Source: Glycomyces fuscus
Lineage (GTDB): Bacteria > Actinomycetota > Actinomycetes > Streptosporangiales > Streptosporangiaceae
Direction: 5' to 3'
Length of the DNA stretch: 64,000 nucleotides
Assembly: GCA_002529455.1 (NCBI GenBank)
Contig: NYMS01000054.1
Coordinates: 59,616-123,615 of the forward strand
Under the pieces are notes generated by a model that had not been told where the DNA came from, did not search any database, and was given only the letters and a program-made list of their open reading frames with translations. This document shows, piece by piece, positions 10,244 to 17,982 of the stretch (positions are counted from its first letter, which is position 1; each line of letters begins with the position of its first letter). The position numbers were made by a program, and so were the translations under genes.

Positions 10244-11632
10244 TCAGTCGGCCGGGCCCGCGAGGATCTCCTCGGCCGCGCGTCGGCCCTGGCGCAGCGC
10301 GCCGTCGACGTGCTGGTAGCCCTCGGCCGCCAGGTCCGAGCAGGCCCAGCGGATGGGTCCCACCGGCCTGCTCTGGTCGGCCCCGTAGCGGTGCAGGCCG
10401 CCGAGGTCGTAGCTGGCCGCGTACGCGCCGCGGGTCCACTCCTCGGAGGCGAAGTCCGACTCGAAGTACACGGTGGGCTCCAGCGCCTCGTCACCGAGGT
10501 AGTTCGCGAGGGAGCGCAGGATCGCGGCGCGGCGCTCCTCGGCGGGCCTGCGCAGGAGTCCGTCGGCGATCTCGTCGGAGACGAAGGCGACCAGGGTCCC
10601 GCGCGTGTCCTCGTGGTTGGTGTTGTCGTACACCTCCTGGCACAGCTCCTTGGCGCCGAAGCCGGTGCCGGAGAGCCCCTTGTCCCGCCAGAACGGGCGC
10701 TCGTAGACCGCGTGGACCTTGATGACCAGGCCCATCGAGGTGTGCTGGTGCATCTGCTGCTGGAGCCACGGGAGCGCGGGTTCGAAGGAGATGCGCGAGT
10801 AGAGGTTGGGCGGCACGGCCACGACCACGTGGTCGGCCCGCACGGTCACGCGCTCGGAGCGCACGAGGGCACGGCCGTCGTCCCAGCGGATGGTCCTGAC
10901 CGGGCTCTCGAGGAGGACCGTGCCCTCCTCCAGCGCGGCGGCCATCCTCTGTGAGACCGACTGCATGCCCCCGACCACGCGGCGGTCGAGGATGAAGTCC
11001 TCGTCCACGAGGTTGGAGAACGACCCGGCCGAGGCGGCCATGAGCACGGCCTGGAGCGCCGAGAAGGCGTGGGCGGGCTTGGTCAGCATGCCTCCGGCCA
11101 TGAAGATGCCGATGTTCTCCCGGGCGGCCGCGTCGTCGGTCTGGTCGCGCAGCCACTCGGTGAACGAGACGGTGTCCAGCTCACGGGCGCGCGGGTGGGC
11201 CCAGGGGCGCTCGACGCCGATCTCGGAGACCAGTTTGTCCAGGGCCGCGATGACCCGCTCCATCTCCGCCTCGGTCCGCTCTCCGGCGGGGAACATGCCC
11301 CCGGTGAACTCGTGCCGGGAGCCGTCCGGGGCGAGGTAGACGCTGGCCCCGTCGCGGTGGCGCGGGAAGGTGCTCATTCCCAGCTCGTCGAGGAGGCCGA
11401 GGAGTTCGGTCTGGTCGGGGGAGACCCACTGGCCGCCGAGCTCCAGGAAGGCGCCGTCGACCTCGCGGGACCAGGTGCGGCCGCCCACGCGGTCGCGGGC
11501 CTCCAGGACCGCGACGGAGCGCCCGGCGGCCTGGAGGGTGCGTGCGGCCATCAGTCCGGCCGGGCCGGCGCCCACGACCACGACATCGCGATCGAGGATC
11601 TCGTCGCTGCCGATGACGTGTGTGCCACTCAT
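10244..11632 (-). CDS. puo: flavin monoamine oxidase, probably putrescine oxidase
   Basis: A 462-residue FAD amine oxidase. The dinucleotide-binding site is VVVVGAGPAGLMAARTLQ followed by the E..DRVGGR motif, and the C-terminal FAD-binding stretch is EGYQHVDGALRQGRRAAEEI. The length and the order of genes match actinobacterial putrescine oxidase, which oxidises putrescine to 4-aminobutanal with release of H2O2 and ammonia. AAGGAG 7 bases before the ATG chooses this start over an upstream ATG that would run through the operator. It reads leftwards, divergent from the TetR gene, and heads the permease-deiminase-amidase unit. The aldehyde product is the substrate expected for the dehydrogenase at 12.5-14 kb. 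Confidence 0.88.
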   Translation of the reverse strand: MSGTHVIGSDEILDRDVVVVGAGPAGLMAARTLQAAGRSVAVLEARDRVGGRTWSREVDGAFLELGGQWVSPDQTELLGLLDELGMSTFPRHRDGASVYLAPDGSRHEFTGGMFPAGERTEAEMERVIAALDKLVSEIGVERPWAHPRARELDTVSFTEWLRDQTDDAAARENIGIFMAGGMLTKPAHAFSALQAVLMAASAGSFSNLVDEDFILDRRVVGGMQSVSQRMAAALEEGTVLLESPVRTIRWDDGRALVRSERVTVRADHVVVAVPPNLYSRISFEPALPWLQQQMHQHTSMGLVIKVHAVYERPFWRDKGLSGTGFGAKELCQEVYDNTNHEDTRGTLVAFVSDEIADGLLRRPAEERRAAILRSLANYLGDEALEPTVYFESDFASEEWTRGAYAASYDLGGLHRYGADQSRPVGPIRWACSDLAAEGYQHVDGALRQGRRAAEEILAGPAD

Positions 11633-11655
11633 GGGTGTGCTCCTTCGAACATTAA

Positions 11656-11672
11656 AATGAACTTTATTCATT
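11656..11672. promoter_or_regulatory. probable TetR operator upstream of puo
   Basis: AATGAA-CTTTA-TTCATT is a perfect 6+6 inverted repeat with a 5-base spacer in an AT-rich island, 23 bases upstream of the puo ATG and near its promoter. The same pattern occurs before the aldehyde dehydrogenase gene at 13987-14003. The TetR gene between the two is the obvious candidate to bind both. Confidence 0.75.
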
Positions 11673-11850
11673 AATAGGTACGGCGTCCCCGATGTCAAGT
11701 ACCTCACCCTCCGCCCGGGGACGGCGGACGGGCCGGTCAGAGGGCCGAAGGCCCGCCACCGCGCCGATTCGGCGAACGCGCGCCGCTTCTACAATCGGAG
11801 GGAGAACGCGTCGGTGCCCCCGCCATGTGGACAACAGGAAGTAGGCGTCA

Positions 11851-12507
11851 GTGACCCAGCAAGCGCGCGGCGGACGAGGCCGAGGCCGCCCCTCCTCGCC
11901 GGTCCTGTCCCGCGAGCGCGTCTCCCAGGCCGCGATCCGGATCGTGACCGAGCAGGGATACCGCCACCTGACCATGGCCTCGCTGGCGCGCGAACTCGGT
12001 GTCGCCGCCTCGGCGCTGTACAACCACGTCGCCTCCAAACGCGACGTGCTGGTGCTGATCCAGGAGCGCATCAACGAGCAGATCGACTGCTCGGCCTTCG
12101 GCACCGCGCCCTGGGACCAGGCGCTGGGGCAGTGGGCGCGCTCCTACCGGCGGTGCTTCGTGGAGCACACCGCGCTCATCCCGGTCGTGGCGGTGCTGCC
12201 CGTGGCCGACTCCCCCCAGACACTGCGCATGTACGAACGCGTCACCCTCGCCCTGCACGACGCCGGGATCGTCGGCGCGGACGCCGTGGACATCATCGTC
12301 GGGGTCGAGGCGCTCGTCTTCGGCGCGGCCTACGACGCCTCCGCCCCGACCGACATCTTCGACCCGGGCGGTCTCGAGGAGCTGGCCCCGACCTTCACCC
12401 GGTTCGCCGCGCAGCGGTCGGCGGACCCCCGCGCGGCCGCCGACCGGGCCTTCGAGCTAGCGCTCGAGGCCCTGATCAGCGGCCTGCGCCAGAAGTACGC
12501 CGGCTGA
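11851..12507 (+). CDS. TetR family regulator of the putrescine locus
   Basis: A 218-residue regulator. The N-terminal helix-turn-helix spans about residues 25-65: RIVTEQGYRHLTMASLAREL, then GVAASALYNHVASKRDVLVL. The C-terminal ligand domain is of the TetR_C_1 type. The start is GTG with AGGAAG upstream. It is divergent from puo and convergent with the aldehyde dehydrogenase gene, and it sits between two copies of the AATGAW-N5-TTCATT repeat, so it probably represses both transcription units until an amine or aminoaldehyde is present. The effector is inferred from context only. Confidence 0.88.
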   Translation: MTQQARGGRGRGRPSSPVLSRERVSQAAIRIVTEQGYRHLTMASLARELGVAASALYNHVASKRDVLVLIQERINEQIDCSAFGTAPWDQALGQWARSYRRCFVEHTALIPVVAVLPVADSPQTLRMYERVTLALHDAGIVGADAVDIIVGVEALVFGAAYDASAPTDIFDPGGLEELAPTFTRFAAQRSADPRAAADRAFELALEALISGLRQKYAG

Positions 12508-12529
12508 GTTCGCGGACCCGGGGCCCCGG

Positions 12530-13963
12530 TCAGATCTCCAGCGCGTGCATGACGTGCTTGACCCGGGTGTACTCCTCCACGGAGTACAGCGACAGGTCCT
12601 TGCCGTAGCCGGAGGACTTGAAGCCGCCGTGGGGCATCTCCGCGGTGAGCAGCACGTGCGTGTTCACCCAGACGCAGCCGAAGTCCAGGGCGCGGGTCAG
12701 GCGCATGGCCGTGCCGTGGTCGCGGGTCCAGACGCTGGAGGCCAGCGCGTAGTCCACGTCGTTGGCCAGCGCCACGGCCTCCTTCTCCGAGGAGAAGGCC
12801 TGCACGGTCAGGACCGGCCCGAAGGTCTCCTCCTGGACCAGCTCGTCGTCCTGGCGGACGCCGGTGACGACCGTCGGCTCCAGGAAGTAGCCCGTGGCGC
12901 CCTCGACCGGCCTGCCCCCGGTCACCACGGTGGCGTGCCCGGGCAGCCGGGACAGCTTGTCGGTGACCGACGCGAAGTGCCGGGCGTTGTTCAGCGGGCC
13001 GTAGTCGTTCTGGGCCTCGTCGGCGTTGCCGGTGCGCGTCCGGCGGGCGGCCTCGGCGAGCAGCTCCACGAACCGGTCGTGCGCGCTCTCCTCGACCAGC
13101 ACCCGGGTGACGGCGGTGCAGTCCTGGCCGGCGTTGAAGGTGCCGAACTCGACCAGCGCCTTGGCCGCGGCGGGCAGGTCGGCGTCGGCGAACACCACGG
13201 CCGGGGCCTTGCCGCCGAGCTCCAGGTGGCCGCGCTTGAGGCCCTTGGCGGCCGAGGCCGCGACCTGCTGACCGGCCCGTACCGAACCCGTGATCGAGAC
13301 CATGGCCGGTTCGGGGTGCTCCACCATCAGCTCGCCGGTGCCGGCGTCGCCCAGGACCACGTTGAACACGCCCGCGGGGAAGATCTCCCCGATCAGCCGG
13401 GCCAGGACCAGCGTCGACTCCGGGGTGGTGTCCGAGGGCTTGAGCACGATGCAGTTGCCCGCCGCGAGGGCGGGGCCGATCTTCCACACCGCCATGAGCA
13501 GCGGGTAGTTCCACGGGGTGACCTGGGCGACGACTCCGACCGGCTCCCGGCGGATGTAGGAGGTGTGGCCGTCCATGTACTCCATGGCGGCACGGCCCTC
13601 CAGCGTGCGGGCGGCGCCGGCGAAGAAGCGCAGGTGGTCCACGCCCATGCCGATCTCCTCCTGGGAGATCATCCAGCGCGGCTGGCCGGTGTTGCGGTGC
13701 TGGGCTTCGACGAGCTCGTCGGAGTGGGCCTCCACCGCGTCGGCCAGCTTGAGCAGGAGGCGCTGTCGTTCGCCCGGGGTGACGCCCTTCCATGAATCGA
13801 AGGCCTCGCGTGCCGCGGCGAAGGCGCTGTCGACGTCGACCCGGTCGGAGACCGGCGACACCGCGACGGTGCTGCGGTCCGAGGGGTTGACGACGTCGAT
13901 GCTTCCCTGTCCGTGAGCGTCGACGAACTCACCGTTGACGAAGTTCTGGAGGCGGCTGCCCAT
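12530..13963 (-). CDS. patD: aldehyde dehydrogenase, probably 4-aminobutyraldehyde dehydrogenase
   Basis: A 477-residue NAD-dependent aldehyde dehydrogenase. The nicotinamide-site motif is TPWNYPLLMAVWKI, the general-base Glu lies in LELGGKAP and the catalytic Cys in FNAGQDCTAVTRV. The FNAGQDC motif and the clustering with an amine oxidase fit gamma-aminobutyraldehyde dehydrogenases, which would turn the putrescine oxidase product into 4-aminobutyrate. The gene ends 22 bases from the TetR stop and has its own operator upstream. The ATG start at 13963 gives the usual N-terminus for the family. Confidence 0.88.
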   Translation of the reverse strand: MGSRLQNFVNGEFVDAHGQGSIDVVNPSDRSTVAVSPVSDRVDVDSAFAAAREAFDSWKGVTPGERQRLLLKLADAVEAHSDELVEAQHRNTGQPRWMISQEEIGMGVDHLRFFAGAARTLEGRAAMEYMDGHTSYIRREPVGVVAQVTPWNYPLLMAVWKIGPALAAGNCIVLKPSDTTPESTLVLARLIGEIFPAGVFNVVLGDAGTGELMVEHPEPAMVSITGSVRAGQQVAASAAKGLKRGHLELGGKAPAVVFADADLPAAAKALVEFGTFNAGQDCTAVTRVLVEESAHDRFVELLAEAARRTRTGNADEAQNDYGPLNNARHFASVTDKLSRLPGHATVVTGGRPVEGATGYFLEPTVVTGVRQDDELVQEETFGPVLTVQAFSSEKEAVALANDVDYALASSVWTRDHGTAMRLTRALDFGCVWVNTHVLLTAEMPHGGFKSSGYGKDLSLYSVEEYTRVKHVMHALEI

Positions 13964-13986
13964 GGGGTCTCCTCGGCCACAGATTT

Positions 13987-14003
13987 AATGATCCACGTTC
14001 ATT
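13987..14003. promoter_or_regulatory. probable TetR operator upstream of patD
   Basis: AATGAT-CCACG-TTCATT matches the repeat upstream of puo in arm length, spacer length and 11 of 12 arm bases. It lies 23 bases from the patD ATG, the same distance as the other copy from puo, which argues strongly for common control. Confidence 0.72.
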
Positions 14004-14182
14004 TTAGGGGCACGCGAAGTGAGGGGCAACACACCACCCTGCCGACCGGGTCACCCGTACCGCGGTCAGCCGCCACGCACACGGAGCTGGGAGGGAAGTG
14101 GCTTCTGTGTCACCAGAGGTCCGCTGACCTGGGTTTGCGCGTCGGTGCGTGACAGCGGGCGGGGCCGGTGGCGCAAAGTGGT

Positions 14183-14216
14183 GGCACACGGCGGGGGCAC
14201 GCCCCCGCCGTGTGCC
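14183..14216 (-). terminator. long perfect hairpin 3' of the ABC permease
   Basis: GGCACACGGCGGGGGC (14183-14198) and its complement GCCCCCGCCGTGTGCC (14201-14216) form a 16-bp stem with a 2-base loop. It lies just 3' of the leftward ABC permease gene (stop at 14232). There is no U-tract, as is common for actinobacterial terminators. Confidence 0.7.
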
Positions 14217-14231
14217 GGCGATCCCGCGCGC

Positions 14232-15062
14232 TCATGCGGTGCCGCGGTCACCCGTGGGGGCGCCGGGGGAGGCCCTCCCGCGCACCCGGGCCAGGGGCGA
14301 GCGGCGGTCACGGGTGCGCGTCCACAGCACCGTGCCCGACACCACGACCGCGCACACGAACCACAGCGGTCCCAGCGCCATGTGCGGCCAGGGCACCTCC
14401 TCCACGAACCCCGCCGCCGTTCCCGCCTGCATGCTCCCGTACGAGGGCAGGTAGCGCACGACGTCGCTGTCGGAGGCCGGGTTGGCCACCGGGTTCTGGA
14501 GCCCCATGTCGATGATGCTGAGCATGATCACGATGAACATGCCCTCCAGCTCCCCGCGCAGGGCCACCCCGAGGGCGATCCCGATCCCGCCGAACGCCAG
14601 CGCGGCCCCGCACACCGCCAGCCACAGCGCCACCGGCCGCTCGGGCGTCCAGTACACGGCCGTCACCGCCACGGCGTAGGCGCACACCGCCGCCGTGGCC
14701 AGGAGCAGCGCGGTGAGCTTGGCCGCCAGCAGGTGGCCGCGGGGGTAGCCCGCCATCACCAGCCGGTGGTCGAAGCCGGCCGAACGGAACGTCACGATGA
14801 ACATCATGAAGCCGACGATGAGCGTGACGGCGTTGACCGCACCCGAGATCTGGCTGATGTGGTTGCCGTTCACCGTCACGTACTCGTCGTTGGCGCGCAG
14901 CAGGAACGTGACGTCGGCGTCGGCGATCACCAGGTGGACCAGGGTGATCCACAGCGGCACGAAGCCCAGCACCAGGACGAGGGCCAGGCGGTTGCGCAGG
15001 TGTTCGGTGACCGCGAACACCGTCGCGGTCCGGTAGCGGGTCCAGGCCCGCCGCACGTTCAC
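14232..15062 (-). CDS. ABC transporter permease
   Basis: A 276-residue membrane protein with about six hydrophobic helices (for example LALVLVLGFVPLWITLVHLV near residues 25-44 and AVTLIVGFMMFIVTF near 80-95). It resembles ABC-2 type export permeases. The GTG start overlaps the ATPase stop by four bases (GTGA), so the two are translationally coupled. With the ATPase it should form a half-and-half exporter or membrane-perturbing complex. The partner upstream is the fused prenyl synthase, so an isoprenoid-derived molecule is the likely cargo; this is inference from gene order alone. Confidence 0.82.
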   Translation of the reverse strand: MNVRRAWTRYRTATVFAVTEHLRNRLALVLVLGFVPLWITLVHLVIADADVTFLLRANDEYVTVNGNHISQISGAVNAVTLIVGFMMFIVTFRSAGFDHRLVMAGYPRGHLLAAKLTALLLATAAVCAYAVAVTAVYWTPERPVALWLAVCGAALAFGGIGIALGVALRGELEGMFIVIMLSIIDMGLQNPVANPASDSDVVRYLPSYGSMQAGTAAGFVEEVPWPHMALGPLWFVCAVVVSGTVLWTRTRDRRSPLARVRGRASPGAPTGDRGTA

Positions 15063-15745
15063 CGCCCACTCCCGGGGCTCGTGGACACCAGTACCGGACG
15101 CCCCTGCTCCAGGCGCCACAGGCGGTCGAAGCGGGTCGTGTCGAAGGCGATGTGGGAGACCACCAGTACCGAGCGGCCCCGGTCGCGCAGCTGGGCGGCC
15201 AGTTCCCAGAACCGTTCGTAGGTGTCCCAGTCGAACCCCTGGTAGGGCTCGTCGAGGAGCAGCAGGGGCGGATCGTGCATGAGGGCCAGGGCGAGGTTGA
15301 GCTTTTGCCGGGTCCCTCCGCTGAGGGCGCCCACGCGGTGGCGCCGGTACCCGGTGAACGCCAGGGTCTCCAGGAGTTCGTGGGCCAGCGCCAGGTCCGG
15401 CAGGTCGTAGGCGACCTGGAAGAACCGCAGGTGCTGCTCCACGGTGAAGGACGGGTTGAGGACCGTGTGCTGCGGGCAGTATCCCAGCCGGCCGGCGTAG
15501 GACACCGTGCCCCGGTCGGGGGCCATCTGTCCGGCGAGGATCCGCAGGAGGGTGGACTTGCCGGAGCCGTTCTCGCCGACCACTCCGCCCAGGCACCCCG
15601 CGGGCAGCTCCAGGTCGACGCCGCCGAGCACGCGGTGGTGGCCGTAGGACTTGTGGACCCCGCGGACGAGCAGCGTGGGCGTGTCGGGGGCGGGCGCGCC
15701 GGCCGTCCTGCCCGGAGGAGGAGACGGGAGGTGTACCACGGTCAC
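15059..15745 (-). CDS. ABC transporter ATP-binding protein
   Basis: A 228-residue ATPase. Walker A is GENGSGKST, the Q-loop follows in YCPQHTVLNPS, the signature is LSGGTRQKL, Walker B is LLLLDEPYQGF and the switch His is in VVSHIAFD. The GTG start overlaps the stop of the prenyl synthase fusion gene by four bases, and its own stop overlaps the permease start in the same way. This double GTGA coupling means the three proteins are made together and probably in fixed ratio. Confidence 0.9.
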   Translation of the reverse strand: MTVVHLPSPPPGRTAGAPAPDTPTLLVRGVHKSYGHHRVLGGVDLELPAGCLGGVVGENGSGKSTLLRILAGQMAPDRGTVSYAGRLGYCPQHTVLNPSFTVEQHLRFFQVAYDLPDLALAHELLETLAFTGYRRHRVGALSGGTRQKLNLALALMHDPPLLLLDEPYQGFDWDTYERFWELAAQLRDRGRSVLVVSHIAFDTTRFDRLWRLEQGRPVLVSTSPGSGR

Positions 15746-17982
15746 CACTCCCCGTTCCGGTGGACGGCCCAGGTGCCCAGGGCGTGCAGCCCCAGCGCCG
15801 ACCAGCGCCGGGGCAGGGTCGGCCGCAGCCGCTCCCACTCCCGGGCGACCAGTGCGCGGCACTCGTCCTCGCAGGCCCGCACGGCGCCGCAACCGATGAG
15901 TTCGTCGGCGATCCGCGCGGCCTCCGCCTCGTCCGCCACGCCCGTCCGCACGCGTTCCCAGAGCACGCGCAGGCGTTCGGGGGGCAGGAGGCCGACGGCG
16001 TGGGCCAGGGGCATCGTCACCTTGCCCTCCCGTAGGTCCTCGGCCCGGTACTTGGTGGACACCGGCGCTCCGGAGGGGTCTTGCACGGTGACCCCGCTCA
16101 GGTCCAGCACGTCGTCCCCGACCTGGAAGGCCAGGCCCACCTTCTCGCCGTAGTCGCGAACGGCCCGGACCTGCTCCTGCGAGGCTCCGGCCAGGAGCGC
16201 GGCGATCTGCACCAGGCCGCTGATGGGCAGGGCCGTCTTGAGGAGGTGGGCGGTGCGGATCCGCCGCAGGAGGGGAGCGGGGTCGCCGGTGCGCACGGCC
16301 TCGTCCATCGCGGTGGCGTGGCCGGTGATGTCCAGGGCCTGGCCCGCGTGCCCGACGCGCATCATGCCCATGACGACCCGGTACACGGACAGGAGCAGGC
16401 GCTCGTCCCCGGCCAGGATCGGGGGGAGGACCTGGTCGACGAGGAAGTAGGTGTCCGTCCCGGCGTTGATCGTCAGCGCGTCCCCGAACACCGTGTGGGC
16501 GGCGGGCCCGCCCCTGCGCACGGGCGAGCGGTCCTGGATGTCGTCGATCATGAGGTTGCCCGCCTGGAGCCCCTCGATGACCGCGAGCATGGGCCGGAGC
16601 CGTTCGTGGTCGCCTCCGTACAGGTCCACGACCTGCGACCACAGGTAGGCCCGCATGCTCTTGCTCGGAGCGTCCGTGATGTGGCGGACCGGTCGGACGA
16701 GGGCGGCGTGCAGGTCGTCCACCACCGAGGCGTCGAGCGCCTCGGTGCGCTCCTCCACGCCCGCGAGGGCGCTGAGGGCGGCCCGGTCCGGGTGGTCGGG
16801 GTAGACGCGCCTCGTCTCCTCGCCCACCATGGCGCCCATCCTGCGCATGTGGGCCTCGAAGTGCGCGACCCCGCCGTCCGGACGGGATTCCAGGTGTCCG
16901 CGCCCGTGGACGGGTACGCCGTCCCGGGTGCCCTCGACGTCGGCGTGGGCCACGAGCGTGCCGGTGCCGTGCAGGAGGGCGCGGGACTCCTGGGAGGGGT
17001 GCCACGCCCGTACCCGCAGGCGCAGACCGCCGGGGGCCTCGACCGTCCACTCGGTGGGGTAGGTCCGCAGGCTGGCCGTGGAGGTCCAGGTCGCGGCGTC
17101 GGACACGCTCGCCCGCACCGTCACGTGCTCCCCCTCCGGCGAGCACAGCAGGACCTCGGCCGGGTCGGTACGGACCTGCCCGGTGGAGGCGTCCACCCGG
17201 CCGCGCCGCGTGGCGGTGACGGTCCATCCGTCGTCCAGGAGCGCCACGGCGCGGGTCCACACGGGTGCACCGGCCGGGGCGGGTTCGGCCGCGCCGCGGG
17301 AAGCGCCCGGGAGGGCGCGCTCGTACCAGCCCGTACCGCGGACGGGGCGCTCACCGTCGGCGTCGCTGCGGGTCCCCTCCACCACGACACGGGGCACCAC
17401 CTGCGACCGCCGCGTCAGGGGAGCGCCGTCCACGGCGGTGTGGGGGACCGAGGGGGCTTGGGGGGTGAGGCGCAGGCGCCAGGCCCCCTCGTCCCCGCGG
17501 AGGTCGAGAAGGAGGTGCTCCCCGCTGGCGCGCAGGCGGACGGCACCGCCGTAGTCGAGGTCGAGCCCGCTCCGGGCCGCCACCACGGGTCCGGGCGGTT
17601 CGCGGTCGGGATGCAGTCCGTCGCCGGGCCTGAGCAGGTCCAGCATCGCGGCGCGCACGCTGCGGTCCAGGAGCGGGTCGGTCTCGGCGGCGGTACGCGC
17701 CAGGCCGAGGAACCCGGCGTCCGTCCAGGACGTGTCGGTACGGTCCGCCCTCCCCCGGCGGCGGACGTGCCAGGTGGCGGCGTGGGCGTGTGCGGGGGCA
17801 CCGTCCGCGTCCCCGGTCCTGTGCCGGGCCACGTGGACGGTGAGGCCGATGGTGGCGTCGCCGTCGTCGAGCCAGGTGACGAACCGCCAGTGGCCCTCGC
17901 CACGGGCCTCCTCCGGTGCGGCGCGCACGACGGCGCCGGCGCGTACCCGCCGATCGGTGTTGTCCTCGGGTGTCGTCGCCAT
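15742..17982 (-). CDS. CrtC/AttH-like domain fused to a polyprenyl diphosphate synthase
   Basis: A 746-residue two-domain protein. The C-terminal 320 residues are a trans-prenyltransferase: first Asp-rich motif DDIQDRSPVRRGG (D480-D484) and second motif QVGDDVLDLSG (D623-D627), so it should make a polyprenyl diphosphate such as geranylgeranyl diphosphate. The N-terminal 390 residues are beta-rich with repeated Trp/Gly strands; RGTGWYERAL resembles the conserved strand of lipocalin-like CrtC/AttH proteins (hydroxyneurosporene synthase group), which act on hydrophobic isoprenoids. I chose the ATG at 17982, preceded by GGGAG; a GTG at 18057 would add 25 residues. First gene of a coupled three-gene unit with an ABC exporter. 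No terpene cyclase is nearby. Confidence 0.75.
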   Translation of the reverse strand: MATTPEDNTDRRVRAGAVVRAAPEEARGEGHWRFVTWLDDGDATIGLTVHVARHRTGDADGAPAHAHAATWHVRRRGRADRTDTSWTDAGFLGLARTAAETDPLLDRSVRAAMLDLLRPGDGLHPDREPPGPVVAARSGLDLDYGGAVRLRASGEHLLLDLRGDEGAWRLRLTPQAPSVPHTAVDGAPLTRRSQVVPRVVVEGTRSDADGERPVRGTGWYERALPGASRGAAEPAPAGAPVWTRAVALLDDGWTVTATRRGRVDASTGQVRTDPAEVLLCSPEGEHVTVRASVSDAATWTSTASLRTYPTEWTVEAPGGLRLRVRAWHPSQESRALLHGTGTLVAHADVEGTRDGVPVHGRGHLESRPDGGVAHFEAHMRRMGAMVGEETRRVYPDHPDRAALSALAGVEERTEALDASVVDDLHAALVRPVRHITDAPSKSMRAYLWSQVVDLYGGDHERLRPMLAVIEGLQAGNLMIDDIQDRSPVRRGGPAAHTVFGDALTINAGTDTYFLVDQVLPPILAGDERLLLSVYRVVMGMMRVGHAGQALDITGHATAMDEAVRTGDPAPLLRRIRTAHLLKTALPISGLVQIAALLAGASQEQVRAVRDYGEKVGLAFQVGDDVLDLSGVTVQDPSGAPVSTKYRAEDLREGKVTMPLAHAVGLLPPERLRVLWERVRTGVADEAEAARIADELIGCGAVRACEDECRALVAREWERLRPTLPRRWSALGLHALGTWAVHRNGEW

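Noticed and set aside
11851..12507. TetR gene considered as PaaR
   Set aside because: It sits between two copies of a different operator beside amine genes, 25 kb from the paa sites, whose palindrome is unrelated.
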